Positions 14,325 through 22,837 of a DNA stretch of 64,000 nt are shown here, piece after piece. The position numbers and the translations under genes were made by a program. The notes under the pieces were generated by a model. The model worked only from the letters and a program-made list of their open reading frames with translations, did not search any database and had not been told where the DNA came from. How positions within the stretch are numbered: the first letter of the stretch is position 1; every line of letters begins with the position of its first letter. Source of the stretch: Thermoanaerobacterium sp. PSU-2 (GTDB taxonomy: Bacteria > Bacillota > Thermoanaerobacteria > Thermoanaerobacterales > Thermoanaerobacteraceae); assembly GCF_002102475.1 (NCBI RefSeq), contig NZ_MSQD01000001.1:300506-364505 (forward strand). The letters run 5' to 3'.

Positions 14325-14813
14325 ATGTCTAAAAAGATGGATATAGTCGAGCTTCTTCATGAAAACAGCCGTTTGACAGACAAGCAAATATCCGTAATCA
14401 CCGGGCTCAGCGAAGATGAAGTAAAGGATATAGTAAAAAGCCTTGAAGAAGAAAAAGTTATATTAAAGTACAGCACATTGGTCAATTGGGAAAAAACCGA
14501 AAAGGAAGTAGTGCGAGCACTTATTGATGTAAGAGTCACACCACAGCAAGGGCAAGGTTTTAACGCTATTGCTGAAAGAATTGGACAATACGATGAAGTA
14601 AAATCTGTCTCTTTAATCTCTGGCGGATACGATCTATCAGTAGAAGTAGAAGGCAAAACCATGAAGGAAATAGCTATTTTCGTGGCGGAAAGACTGGCTC
14701 CTATTGACGGTGTACTAAGTACAACTACACATTTCATACTTAAAAGATACAAACAAGATGGGGTGTTTTTTACAGACGGTCCCGAAGACAAAAGATTGGT
14801 GGTAACACCATGA
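14325..14813 (+). CDS. Lrp/AsnC-family transcriptional regulator
   Basis: 162 residues. An N-terminal helix-turn-helix (about 5-50; LTDKQISVITGLSEDEVKDI) is followed by the RAM/AsnC ligand-binding domain (about 65-145; ALIDVRVTPQQGQGFNAIAE, then SGGYDLSVEVEG). The family senses amino acids and controls their metabolism. The stop overlaps the aminotransferase start by four bases (ATGA), so it very probably regulates, or is coregulated with, that gene. GGGAGGTG precedes the ATG. Confidence 0.92.
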   Translation: MSKKMDIVELLHENSRLTDKQISVITGLSEDEVKDIVKSLEEEKVILKYSTLVNWEKTEKEVVRALIDVRVTPQQGQGFNAIAERIGQYDEVKSVSLISGGYDLSVEVEGKTMKEIAIFVAERLAPIDGVLSTTTHFILKRYKQDGVFFTDGPEDKRLVVTP

Positions 14814-15973
14814 GCAATAAATACATTTCAGATGTAGTAAAAAACATCCCTCCCTCTGGAATAAGAAAATTTTTCGACCTTGTTACAAATTCTCGCGATA
14901 TTATCTCTCTCGGTGTTGGCGAACCAGATTTTGTGACGCCATGGACTGTGCGAAAAGAAGCCATAGATGTGCTTGACAGAGGTGCTACTACATACACATC
15001 AAACCTTGGACTCTTAGAATTAAGAGAAGCCGTATCATTCTTTCTAAAAAATCATTACGGCTTAAATTACGATCCTGAAAATGAAATAATGATAACCGTA
15101 GGCGCCAGCGAAGCCATAGACTTAGCACTTAGATGCCTTATAAATGATGGCGATGAAGTTTTAGTGCCTGTACCAAGCTATGTCTCTTATTCACCTTGCA
15201 TAGAGCTTACAAGAGGGGTGCCAGTATACGTACCTACCTATGAAGAAAACAATTTTATAATAACACCTGATGATCTGAAATCAAAAATAACCAGTAAGAC
15301 AAAAGCACTTATACTGCCATATCCAAATAATCCCACAGGTGCTATCATGAAAAAAGAGGATTTAGAAGCTATAAAAGGCATAATAATAGAACATGATTTG
15401 ATAGTCATTTCCGACGAAATATACAGCGAACTTACTTATGATGGAAAGCATGTAAGCATAGCTTCACTGCCTGATATGAAAGAAAGGACTATCGTTTTAA
15501 ACGGCTTTTCAAAAGCTTTTGCCATGACAGGTTGGAGATTGGGATACATAGCAGCGGAGCATAGCTTCATAGAGGCTATGAATAAGATTCACCAGTATAC
15601 GACAATATGCGCTCCCATAATGGCACAATACGCAGGCATAAAAGCGATATACGAGTGCGAAGACGATATAGAAAAGATGCGTAAAACTTACGATCAAAGA
15701 AGGCGCCTCATAGTAAATAGCTTCAGAGAAATAGGATTTGACTGTTTTGAACCAAAGGGAGCTTTTTATATATTCCCTTCAATTAAAAAAACAGGCCTTT
15801 CATCACAAGAATTTTGTGAAAGGCTTTTAAAAGAAGAAAAAATAGCCGTCGTACCAGGAGATGCGTTCGGTCCTGGAGGAGACGGATTCATAAGGGTATC
15901 TTATGCGTATTCTATCGATAAGATTATGAAAGCCCTTGAAAGAATAGAAAGCTTTGCTAAGAGAGTGCTTTAA
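14810..15973 (+). CDS. PLP-dependent aminotransferase, class I/II
   Basis: 387 residues of fold-type I aminotransferase, subgroup AspB/PatA. Visible features are the N-terminal SLGVGEPDFVTP, the cofactor-contacting YPNNPTGA (about 165-172), the ISDEIYSELTYDG loop, the Schiff-base lysine in NGFSKAFAMTGWRLGY (about 233) and the C-terminal Arg in FIRVSYAYS. It transfers amino groups between an amino acid and an oxo-acid. Aspartate, aromatic or N-acetyl-diaminopimelate specificity cannot be told apart here. The four-base overlap with the Lrp-type gene indicates a two-gene operon. Confidence 0.9.
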   Translation: MSNKYISDVVKNIPPSGIRKFFDLVTNSRDIISLGVGEPDFVTPWTVRKEAIDVLDRGATTYTSNLGLLELREAVSFFLKNHYGLNYDPENEIMITVGASEAIDLALRCLINDGDEVLVPVPSYVSYSPCIELTRGVPVYVPTYEENNFIITPDDLKSKITSKTKALILPYPNNPTGAIMKKEDLEAIKGIIIEHDLIVISDEIYSELTYDGKHVSIASLPDMKERTIVLNGFSKAFAMTGWRLGYIAAEHSFIEAMNKIHQYTTICAPIMAQYAGIKAIYECEDDIEKMRKTYDQRRRLIVNSFREIGFDCFEPKGAFYIFPSIKKTGLSSQEFCERLLKEEKIAVVPGDAFGPGGDGFIRVSYAYSIDKIMKALERIESFAKRVL

Positions 15974-15999
15974 AAAAGTAGGTTACCCTACTTTTTTTG
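15972..15999. terminator. Bidirectional terminator between aminotransferase and feo operon
   Basis: AGTAGG/CCTACT stem with four-base loop, flanked by A on the left and T on the right. It ends the plus-strand operon and includes the stop codon of the minus-strand Feo small protein. Confidence 0.8.
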
Positions 16000-16140
16000 C
16001 TTTACTGCAGAAAATTTAGGACAACTGGAAGAACAACTACCGCAGTTGCATTGTCCAGAAGCACTTTTCTTTATGTTTTTATAAAGAATAAACACCGCTG
16101 CCGTCACTATTGCTATAGTTGCAATCACTTCAATAATCAT
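15988..16140 (-). CDS. FeoB-associated Cys-rich membrane protein
   Basis: 50 residues. An N-terminal transmembrane helix (about 2-20) is followed by a basic stretch and the cysteine cluster C-N-C-G-S-C-S-S-S-C (31-40). This layout is the FeoB-associated Cys-rich membrane protein family (FeoC-like position) of Firmicutes, thought to assist ferrous iron transport. GGAGTGG precedes the ATG. It starts 16 bases after the feoB stop, as third gene of the operon. Confidence 0.88.
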   Translation of the reverse strand: MIIEVIATIAIVTAAVFILYKNIKKSASGQCNCGSCSSSCPKFSAVKQKK

Positions 16141-16156
16141 ATGACCACTCCTTTTA

Positions 16157-17971
16157 TTAAAATATTCTCAAAATTAAATTTCCGCCATTGTAAACTATAA
16201 ATGAAACTACCCAAGCTAAGACCAACTGATATGCCACAGAGAATGCTGCCATCTTTCCACCGTATTCTTTTTTCATTGTGGCAATTAGAGATATACACGG
16301 TGTGTACAAAAGCACAAAGACGAGAAAGCTAATAGCTGAAATCGGCGTAAAAACTGTCGGCAAAATCTTTGTCAAATTTCCGCCGTATATAACCCCCATA
16401 GTTCCTACTACCACTTCTTTTGCCATTATTCCTGTAAGAAGTGATACTGAATTTTGCCATGAAGCAAAACCTAATGGTATAAAGATAGGACTTATGAATC
16501 TCCCTATATATGCGATAAAGCTTTTGTCTATTTCCGTCATACCTGAAAAATTAAAGTTTGATAAAATCCAAACAATTATAGACACAGAAAAGATTATAGT
16601 ACCTGCTTTTTTTAAGAATCCCTTGCCTTTTTCCCACGTGTGTACTGCCAATGACTTAAGTTCAGGCAACTTATACTCAGGAAGTTCTATTATAAACGGC
16701 TCATCATCTTTCTTGAATATGGTATTTTTGAAAAGTATGCCTACGAAAAATGCCATAATGACGCCTAATGCGTATAAAGATGCAACAACCAAAGCTTCGT
16801 GGCCTTTAAACAAAGCACCAGCCATAACCAGATAAATAGGCAACCTTGCATTACAAGACATAAGCGGCAAAAGAAGAGCCGTCATCTTTCTGTCTTTTTC
16901 ACTCTCTAAAGTTCTCGTTGACATCACTCCAGGAACATTGCATCCAAAGCCAATTATAAGTGGAATAAACGCCTTTCCGGATAACCCCATTTTCCTGATT
17001 ATCTTGTCCATTAAAAAAGCTACTCTTGCCATATATCCGCTGTCTTCTAAAAACGATATACACAAAAACAAGGCTAAGATTACAGGAAGAAATACTATTA
17101 CCGATCCTACGCCGCCAATAATGCCGTCAACGATAAGTGACTTAAACCAGCCATTTGCACCAGATAGCAATATGTTAACATGCGGTACAAACCAAACATT
17201 GACAAAACTGTCCAGTAAATCTGCCAATGGTTGGCCAACCCAGCTAAAAGTAAACTGAAAAATTAAATATATGATGGCTATAAAAATCGGATAAGCCAAA
17301 AATTTATTTATTAGGATTTTATCTAATCTCTCTGTGATAGTAACTGTATTTTCAGATGTGTACGTAACACACTGTGATAAAATGCCTTCTATATATTTAT
17401 ACGTTTCAGCTTCACTTTTAAAGCGTGTATCGTCACGATAATGATTTTCATTATCATTGATTGCTTTTGAAAAAATGTCATTCACTAAAAGTTCCTTAAT
17501 CTCGTCTACACCCTTTCCTTTTGAAGCCACAATAGGAACAACCATGACACTAAGTAATTTAGACAATTCTACATAATCAATCTTTATTCCTTTTTTCTCG
17601 GCAACATCAACCATGTTCAATATCAATATGATAGGTATGTTGAATTCTTTAAGTTGCATAGTTAAGTACAAATTTCTCTTAAGATTTGAAGCATCTACTA
17701 TATTTAATATAAAATCAACATGACCGCTTTCCAGAAAAGACTTGGAAATTTTCTCTTCATTGGAGTAAGTGTCCATTGCATAAATGCCTGGCAAGTCGAC
17801 AATTTTTACATTGTCATTTATAAAGCCTTCTTTTTTTTCAACGGTGACACCAGGCCAATTGCCTACGTGCTGGTTTAATCCAGTAAGCAAATTAAAAAGA
17901 GTTGTCTTGCCAACATTGGGATTGCCAATCAAAGCGGCGGTTGTCATTCGTTTTGAATCAGTAACTGCCAT
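16157..17971 (-). CDS. feoB: Ferrous iron transport protein B
   Basis: 604 residues. The N-terminal GTPase domain has G1 GNPNVGKTT (about 17), G3 DLPGIYAMD (about 59-67) and G4 NMVDVAEK (about 119). A helical linker follows, then a membrane part with two Gate repeats (cores LPVILALFLCISFLEDSGYM and VGTMGVIYGG) and conserved Cys in FGCNVPGVM and MSCNARLP. It imports Fe2+. It follows feoA by 20 bases. The coding region contains a palindrome resembling a Fur box (17437-17455). At 604 residues it is shorter than E. coli FeoB, as usual in Clostridia. Confidence 0.96.
   Translation of the reverse strand: MAVTDSKRMTTAALIGNPNVGKTTLFNLLTGLNQHVGNWPGVTVEKKEGFINDNVKIVDLPGIYAMDTYSNEEKISKSFLESGHVDFILNIVDASNLKRNLYLTMQLKEFNIPIILILNMVDVAEKKGIKIDYVELSKLLSVMVVPIVASKGKGVDEIKELLVNDIFSKAINDNENHYRDDTRFKSEAETYKYIEGILSQCVTYTSENTVTITERLDKILINKFLAYPIFIAIIYLIFQFTFSWVGQPLADLLDSFVNVWFVPHVNILLSGANGWFKSLIVDGIIGGVGSVIVFLPVILALFLCISFLEDSGYMARVAFLMDKIIRKMGLSGKAFIPLIIGFGCNVPGVMSTRTLESEKDRKMTALLLPLMSCNARLPIYLVMAGALFKGHEALVVASLYALGVIMAFFVGILFKNTIFKKDDEPFIIELPEYKLPELKSLAVHTWEKGKGFLKKAGTIIFSVSIIVWILSNFNFSGMTEIDKSFIAYIGRFISPIFIPLGFASWQNSVSLLTGIMAKEVVVGTMGVIYGGNLTKILPTVFTPISAISFLVFVLLYTPCISLIATMKKEYGGKMAAFSVAYQLVLAWVVSFIVYNGGNLILRIF
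17437..17455. promoter_or_regulatory. Fur-box-like palindrome inside feoB
   Basis: GATAATGATTTTCATTATC differs from the classical 19-base Fur consensus at only two central positions. It lies within feoB codons for the linker (NDNENHY), so it may be a coincidence of Asn/Glu/His codon use or a roadblock-type site. Confidence 0.3.
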
Positions 17972-17991
17972 ACGCCCCCTCCTTCAATTTC

Positions 17992-18222
17992 TTAAATAAC
18001 GTCTTTTACAACGATATTCTTTGCATCTCTTTTTCTAATTGCCAAATCAAAACCCATAAAATTTATTATTATAGGATCTCCTAAGGGCGCAAAGCTTTTG
18101 ACTTTTACTTTTACGCCTTCATTTGCTCCAAGGGCACGCAATCTTTTGGCTAACTTTTCGTCACCTAAAATACCACTTACTAAAGCCGTTTGCCCTGGTC
18201 TTAAGTCGTATACGCTCATCAT
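17992..18222 (-). CDS. feoA: Ferrous iron transport protein A
   Basis: 76 residues forming an SH3-like domain, with LRPGQTALVSGILGDEKLAK at the start and the family motif RLRALGANEGVKVKV, then PLGDPIIINFMGFDLAIRK. FeoA is a cytoplasmic partner that supports FeoB-dependent Fe2+ uptake. Two adjacent ATG codons follow GGGGTGG; the first (18220-18222) is used here. The longer frame upstream would run through the Fur box and is not used. First gene of feoA-feoB-small protein. Confidence 0.94.
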   Translation of the reverse strand: MMSVYDLRPGQTALVSGILGDEKLAKRLRALGANEGVKVKVKSFAPLGDPIIINFMGFDLAIRKRDAKNIVVKDVI

Positions 18223-18236
18223 TACCACCCCTTCAT

Positions 18237-18251
18237 TGATAATCATTCTCA
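18237..18251. promoter_or_regulatory. Fur box of the feo operon
   Basis: TGATAATCATTCTCA matches the 7-1-7 Fur consensus TGATAATNATTATCA with one mismatch. It lies just downstream of the -10 element, where Fur-Fe2+ binding would block transcription when iron is sufficient. Confidence 0.8.
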
Positions 18252-18263
18252 ATTCCTGATTCT

Positions 18264-18292
18264 ATGATACTATATATTCCCCTTCGTGTCAA
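18264..18292 (-). promoter_or_regulatory. Sigma-A promoter of the feo operon
   Basis: Minus strand -35 TTGACA (18287-18292), 17-base spacer, -10 TATCAT (18264-18269). The Fur box covers the start of the transcript. Confidence 0.75.
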
Positions 18293-18314
18293 TAAAATAT
18301 AAAAATAATATTTA

Positions 18315-18866
18315 TCATATCTTTATAAATCTATGCCATATCTTAAGAATTTGATTTTCAAGGGGATCCAAAATGCCTTTTAGATATTTCACAAGCTTGC
18401 TCATCAAAAATCCTATGACAAATCCAGCCACAACATCCACAGGATAGTGAACTCCAACATATACTCTCGCTATAAGCAGTAAAACCGTCAAAACCATCAT
18501 GATAGCACCAATAAGCTTATTTCCTTTTAACTGAGTGAATGCAATGGCAGAACCTCCTGATAGGTGATCACTTGGAAAAGACGCATCACTTGGATGTTTA
18601 ACAAGCAAATTCACTTTATGTGTAACAAAAGGTCTTGGTTCAAAGTAAAATCTTGAAATGATAAAATTCGCGCTCAATGCTATGACTGCAGCAAAGAACT
18701 CCTCAATTGATACCTTTTTCCCATCATCTCCTCCAATAAACCATTGAATAACCATCAGCAGCCCATATATAATAGGAGAATACAAAGCAATAAATATCAT
18801 CACCTTATCTAATACAGTGTAATGACCTGCAAATCCATTGATAATTTGAAAAATAGCGTAATTCAT
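18315..18866 (-). CDS. PAP2-family phosphatase, probable undecaprenyl-diphosphatase
   Basis: 183 residues with about five transmembrane helices. The three phosphatase motifs are present in order: C1 reduced to FEPRPFV, C2 PSDHLSGG and C3 ARVYVGVHYPVD. This combination (PSDHLSG) is typical of BcrC/YbjG-type enzymes that dephosphorylate undecaprenyl pyrophosphate, recycling the lipid carrier of wall synthesis and giving bacitracin tolerance. The ATG at 18864-18866 has GAGG eight bases before it. Single gene between feo and zur loci. Substrate inferred from family. Confidence 0.85.
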   Translation of the reverse strand: MNYAIFQIINGFAGHYTVLDKVMIFIALYSPIIYGLLMVIQWFIGGDDGKKVSIEEFFAAVIALSANFIISRFYFEPRPFVTHKVNLLVKHPSDASFPSDHLSGGSAIAFTQLKGNKLIGAIMMVLTVLLLIARVYVGVHYPVDVVAGFVIGFLMSKLVKYLKGILDPLENQILKIWHRFIKI

Positions 18867-18946
18867 TTTCATCACCTCGTATTAAGATTTTAACCTTCAA
18901 TTCTTAAAATAAAATTAGATGCAGATTAAAAAATAATTAAAATTTC

Positions 18947-18975
18947 TTGACAAACGGGATAAACAATTATATAAT
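18947..18975 (+). promoter_or_regulatory. Sigma-A promoter of the zur-znu operon
   Basis: Consensus -35 TTGACA (18947-18952), 17-base spacer, -10 TATAAT (18970-18975). Confidence 0.85.
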
Positions 18976-18976
18976 C

Positions 18977-19002
18977 CTAAATAGTAAAATATTCTTATTT
19001 AG
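18977..19002. promoter_or_regulatory. Candidate Zur operator
   Basis: Inverted repeat CTAAATA-N12-TATTTAG lies immediately downstream of the -10 element and before the ribosome-binding site, the usual place for a Fur-family repressor. Assignment to the regulator encoded next to it is inference. Confidence 0.5.
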
Positions 19003-19017
19003 AAGGAATGAGGGATT

Positions 19018-19443
19018 ATGACAAAGGAAGATATTTTAAAAACCATAAAATCCAACAACTTTAAGATAACTCCCCAAAGAGAGCTTATCATAAACATAAT
19101 GCTAAATTCCAATGGTTACTTATCTGTAAGGGAAATCTACGAAAAAGTAAAAAGTTCATTTCCACAAGTAAGTTTAGATACTGTATACAGAAATTTAAGT
19201 CTTCTAAAAGATATAAATGTATTAAGTGAAGCAACTATAGGCAACAATATTATGTATGAAATCCACAAAGACATGCATGAACATATAATGAAATGTCTAA
19301 AATGCGGCAAAATCTTTGAACTTAATATATGTCCAATAGATCTTTGCCGAAACAAACTGGATGGTTTTGAAGTCGTAGACCACAAAATCGAAATCACTGG
19401 ATACTGCAAAAATTGCAAAAATCACGAGGAGGATAGAAAATGA
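19018..19443 (+). CDS. zur: Fur-family regulator, probable zinc repressor Zur
   Basis: 141 residues. The N-terminal winged helix (about 1-80; KITPQRELIINIMLNSNGYL, then VSLDTVYRNLSLLKD) is followed by a dimerisation domain with the His-rich HKDMHEHIMK and two CxxC structural zinc pairs (CLKC, CKNC). Its operon with znuA-znuC-znuB indicates zinc rather than iron or peroxide sensing, although PerR is the main alternative by sequence. Its stop overlaps the znuA ATG by four bases. A promoter with an inverted repeat at the start site suggests autoregulation. Confidence 0.88.
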   Translation: MTKEDILKTIKSNNFKITPQRELIINIMLNSNGYLSVREIYEKVKSSFPQVSLDTVYRNLSLLKDINVLSEATIGNNIMYEIHKDMHEHIMKCLKCGKIFELNICPIDLCRNKLDGFEVVDHKIEITGYCKNCKNHEEDRK

Positions 19444-20324
19444 AAAAATTTATTTCAATTTTTTTGATAGTTTTGATAGTGTTTAGCTTGACGTCATGCA
19501 ATACGAAAATTTCAAAAAAACCCAGCAAATTAGCTGTATATGCAACATTTTATCCTTTATATGATCTTACAAAAAAAATAGCCGGTGATAAAGCAACAGT
19601 CCAAAACATAATACCGCCAGGCGTGGAGCCACATGATTGGGAACCTACGACAAAACAGATAGCAGACATAGAAGGGGCTTCTCTCGTCGTGTATTTAGGA
19701 CTTGGCATGGATTCATGGATAAGCAAAGTAGAATCATCTGTATCAGGACCCAAATTTGTAGAAGTGTCAAACGGTATTGATGCTATAAAAGTCGGAAATG
19801 CTGTAAATCCGCATGTATGGCTTTCTCCAAAAGAAGCACAGATATTGGCGAAAAATATAAAAGATGCTTTGGTAAGTGCTGACAATAAAAACGCAAAATA
19901 CTACGAAGATAACTATAATACTTTGTTAAATACATTAAAGCAGTTAGACAGTGAATACACTGAAAAACTTAAAAACACTAAGACAAAGACGTTTATAGTA
20001 TACCACAGCGCCTTTGATTACATAGCAAGAGATTACGGTTTAAACCAAGTATCTATTGTCGGTATGAGCGAAGAAGCTGAAGCAAGTCCCGCTAAAGTCG
20101 CTGAAGTCATACAGCTTATAAAAAAAGAAAATATCAAGTACATCTTTACAGAGCCATTGACATCACCTAAGCCTATTCAATCAATTGCCAGCGAAACAGG
20201 TGCAAAAGTACTTCCATTAAATACTATTGAAGGGCTTACTAAAGATGAAATGAAGAAAGGATACGATTATATAAAATTGATGCAGCAAAACTTAGACAAT
20301 CTTCAGAAAGCATTAAATTATTAA
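19440..20324 (+). CDS. znuA: Zinc ABC-transporter substrate-binding lipoprotein
   Basis: 294 residues. A lipoprotein signal with lipobox SLTSC ends near residue 20. The cluster A-I fold has the metal ligands spaced as in the ZnuA/AdcA family: PHDWEPT (about 62), NPHVWLSP (about 122), the second-lobe HSAFDYIARDYGL (about 188) and the late acidic ligand in FTEPLTSPKP. It captures Zn2+ (Mn2+ is the alternative) outside the membrane and delivers it to ZnuB. The His-rich loop typical of many ZnuA proteins is absent. GAGGAGG precedes the ATG. Confidence 0.9.
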   Translation: MKKFISIFLIVLIVFSLTSCNTKISKKPSKLAVYATFYPLYDLTKKIAGDKATVQNIIPPGVEPHDWEPTTKQIADIEGASLVVYLGLGMDSWISKVESSVSGPKFVEVSNGIDAIKVGNAVNPHVWLSPKEAQILAKNIKDALVSADNKNAKYYEDNYNTLLNTLKQLDSEYTEKLKNTKTKTFIVYHSAFDYIARDYGLNQVSIVGMSEEAEASPAKVAEVIQLIKKENIKYIFTEPLTSPKPIQSIASETGAKVLPLNTIEGLTKDEMKKGYDYIKLMQQNLDNLQKALNY

Positions 20325-20343
20325 TTTAACGAAAGGGATTTTT

Positions 20344-21117
20344 ATGAGTAAAATTGTTGAACTTAAAGATGTCAGTTTTTCTTACGATGATAAAAAGGTG
20401 CTTAATAATATCAATCTAACTATTGATGATGGCGAATTTGTTGGCCTTATCGGGCCAAATGGCTCAGGCAAAAGCACTCTCGTAAAGATCATGATAGGAG
20501 ATCTTACGCCATCATCAGGCGAAGTCCTTATAAACGGGATAAACGTAAAGGACATAAAAAAAAGATCCATAATAGGATATGTCCCACAAAAATCTTATTC
20601 TTTCAACGCTTCATTTCCGGCAAGCGTGAAAGAAGTCGTATCGATGGGGCTTTACGGGAAATTAGGGCTATTTAAAAAACTTTCCAAAGACGACTGGGAA
20701 ATTGTAAATAACGCTTTAAAGACTGTCGACATGATTGATTACAAAGACAGGCTTATCGGAAATCTGTCTGGAGGCCAACAGCAGAGGGTATTTATAGCAA
20801 GAGCGCTTGTCAGCGATCCTAAGATTTTATTTTTAGATGAACCTACAACAGGCATAGATGCAAAATCAGAAGACACGCTTTACAAAATACTTGATACTTT
20901 AAATAAACAAAATAAAATAACGATTATCATGGTCACTCATGATGTATGGGCCATATCCGACAAGGTATCTCGAATCGTATGCATGGGAAATGGCAGACTA
21001 TATGATAGATGCGACACTTTAGACTTCTCAAAAAAAGAATTGGCTGAAATATACGGATACCCTGTCAAACTGGATATGCACCATCACCAAAGTGAAAATA
21101 TCAATAATCGACTTTAG
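20344..21117 (+). CDS. znuC: Zinc ABC-transporter ATP-binding protein
   Basis: 257 residues. Walker A GPNGSGKST (about 37), Q-loop VPQKSY, signature LSGGQQQR (about 140), Walker B ILFLDEPTTG and the switch His in MVTHDVWAIS are all intact. A C-terminal MHHHQSEN tail may bind metal. It powers zinc import through ZnuB. It lies 19 bases after znuA and 14 before znuB. Confidence 0.93.
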   Translation: MSKIVELKDVSFSYDDKKVLNNINLTIDDGEFVGLIGPNGSGKSTLVKIMIGDLTPSSGEVLINGINVKDIKKRSIIGYVPQKSYSFNASFPASVKEVVSMGLYGKLGLFKKLSKDDWEIVNNALKTVDMIDYKDRLIGNLSGGQQQRVFIARALVSDPKILFLDEPTTGIDAKSEDTLYKILDTLNKQNKITIIMVTHDVWAISDKVSRIVCMGNGRLYDRCDTLDFSKKELAEIYGYPVKLDMHHHQSENINNRL

Positions 21118-21131
21118 ATTGAGGTGTTATA

Positions 21132-21932
21132 ATGCTTAATATTTTTACATACGACTTTATGATTAGGGCATTTCTTGCAGGCGGATTTATATCGATAATA
21201 GCCCCATTGGTAGGCAGTTTCTTGGTATTAAGAAGGCTCTCACAGATGGGTGATACATTATCTCACGTAGCGTTGGCAGGCGTAGCAGCAGGATTTCTCA
21301 TAGGTATAAATCCTACAATAGGCTCTATAATCTTTGTGGTACTGTCATCTTTCGGAATTGAACGCTTGAGAAAATCCTACTTTAGATATTCGGAAATATC
21401 TATTGCAGTTGTCATGTCTGCAGGAATGGCAATCGCAGTAATACTTTTAAGTTTATCCAGCGGAAGTCCTGCAAACATAATGAATTACCTTTTTGGAAGC
21501 ATAATATCAATTAACAACACAGACGTTTTGATTTCATTCATACTAAGCATTGTTATAATAGCTGTTATTTACATCTTCTACAAAGAGCTTTTGTACATTA
21601 CATTTGACGAAGAAGCCGCTTTGATATCAGGTATTCCTGTCAACATGGTTAATATAATATTTACCATGATTGTGGCCATAACTGTAGCAGTATCCATGAG
21701 AATAGTGGGAGCTTTGTTGGTATCGGCATTGATGGTAATACCTGCAGCAGCCAGCCTTAAAATCGCCAAAAACTTCAGACAGACCATTTTTTACGCCATA
21801 CTGTTTTCCTTCATATCTGTATTCGCAGGCATAATACTGTCTTTTTATCTAAATCTCTCGCCTGGCGGCAGCATTGTAATAGTTTCTCTCATAATCATGG
21901 GTTTAGCAAGTATAAAGAAGGCAGGTAACTAA
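21132..21932 (+). CDS. znuB: Zinc ABC-transporter permease
   Basis: 266 residues with about eight transmembrane helices of the ABC-3 family: LVGSFLVLRRLSQMGDTLSH with the conserved HVALAGVAAG segment, and later MRIVGALLVSALMVIPAAAS. It forms the membrane channel of the zinc importer. Last gene of the zur operon; a terminator overlaps its stop. Confidence 0.93.
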   Translation: MLNIFTYDFMIRAFLAGGFISIIAPLVGSFLVLRRLSQMGDTLSHVALAGVAAGFLIGINPTIGSIIFVVLSSFGIERLRKSYFRYSEISIAVVMSAGMAIAVILLSLSSGSPANIMNYLFGSIISINNTDVLISFILSIVIIAVIYIFYKELLYITFDEEAALISGIPVNMVNIIFTMIVAITVAVSMRIVGALLVSALMVIPAAASLKIAKNFRQTIFYAILFSFISVFAGIILSFYLNLSPGGSIVIVSLIIMGLASIKKAGN

Positions 21933-21944
21933 CCTGCTTTTTTT
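21921..21944 (+). terminator. Terminator of the zur-znu operon
   Basis: GCAGGT/ACCTGC stem with five-base loop, followed by seven T and more T-rich sequence. It includes the znuB stop codon. Confidence 0.88.
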
Positions 21945-22001
21945 GTTTTTATCTGGGATAATAAAATGTACTGATTTTAAGATTTTCGTTTAAGTCTTTC
22001 T

Positions 22002-22199
22002 CTATTGGCTATATCTTAAAAATATATATCCCACATACAAAAACAACAAAGTAGCAATCACATCTATTATATTAGACATATTTGCAAAAAGCTCTATATC
22101 CATAGATACAATAGATTTAATGATGGCAATAATGCAAAATAAGCCAATGATGATAAATAATATCCCGACAATTTTTAACAATCTCTTTTTTAATTCCAA
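22002..22199 (-). CDS. Small two-helix membrane protein (paralogue of 23905-24093)
   Basis: 65 residues: basic start, helix of about residues 9-30, short extracytoplasmic loop, second helix ending in VGYIFLRYSQ. The 62-residue protein at 23905-24093 has the same plan and a nearly identical end (LGYIMVRYS), so the two are paralogues. The start is TTG, with AGGAGG nine bases upstream. It is last of three minus-strand genes that follow an ECF-type promoter at 23767. Unknown function. Confidence 0.65.
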   Translation of the reverse strand: MELKKRLLKIVGILFIIIGLFCIIAIIKSIVSMDIELFANMSNIIDVIATLLFLYVGYIFLRYSQ

Positions 22200-22249
22200 C
22201 TCCTAAAACCTCCTAACTAAAAAAAATCCATTAATATATCAACAAAAAT

Positions 22250-22804
22250 TTATGGGAAATACACATTTTGCTTTAAATATATTTTTTTACTATTTATTTC
22301 TACAGCATTATTATATAATTTTTTTATTGTTATATCGTACATATGATGCTTCTTATATAAATTTTTAACAAGCAAAACACCTTTTATGACTTCTTTTTCC
22401 TGTCTAACTGTTATTCCAAAATCCGTAGTTGCACCGTAATTTGATCTATAAACTATAACGGAGCTTGATTCAAACCTAATATTATGAATTGGCATAAATG
22501 CTTCATTTACATTAAGAGTAATAGTGGCAAATAAAATAATTGCTACAATTGTTGCACTTATCACTATTAATATTATTGAAACCACACTATTCACTACCTT
22601 TGCAGAAATATGTTTAAATCTAAAGCCATTTATTAACAATATCAAAGGTATTATCTGGATACATAAAGAAAAAATATCGTTTAATCTTAAAGACTTAAAT
22701 CTTATAAAAGGATAAAAGTAATCTAAGTTCAATATCCATATAATATAAATAGCCAATAGAACTATATGAATAATGTATTTATTATTTCGAACTAAACTAT
22801 TCAC
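22250..22804 (-). CDS. Three-helix membrane protein of unknown function
   Basis: 184 residues. Helices lie at about residues 9-27, 38-60 and 70-97, followed by an outer C-terminal domain of about 85 residues with alternating strands. No family recognised. GTG at 22802-22804 is used because AGGTGAT ends six bases before it; an earlier GTG overlaps that site. It lies 33 bases downstream of the beta-propeller gene and likely shares its transcript. Confidence 0.65.
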   Translation of the reverse strand: MNSLVRNNKYIIHIVLLAIYIIWILNLDYFYPFIRFKSLRLNDIFSLCIQIIPLILLINGFRFKHISAKVVNSVVSIILIVISATIVAIILFATITLNVNEAFMPIHNIRFESSSVIVYRSNYGATTDFGITVRQEKEVIKGVLLVKNLYKKHHMYDITIKKLYNNAVEINSKKIYLKQNVYFP

Positions 22805-22837
22805 TAATATCACCTGTCTTTTATGCTGAATTCAATA

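Noticed and set aside
14357..14791. 144-codon minus-strand frame
   Set aside because: Antisense shadow of the Lrp-type regulator; Ser-rich with no ribosome site.
16278..16835. 185-codon plus-strand frame
   Set aside because: Antisense shadow of feoB membrane segments.
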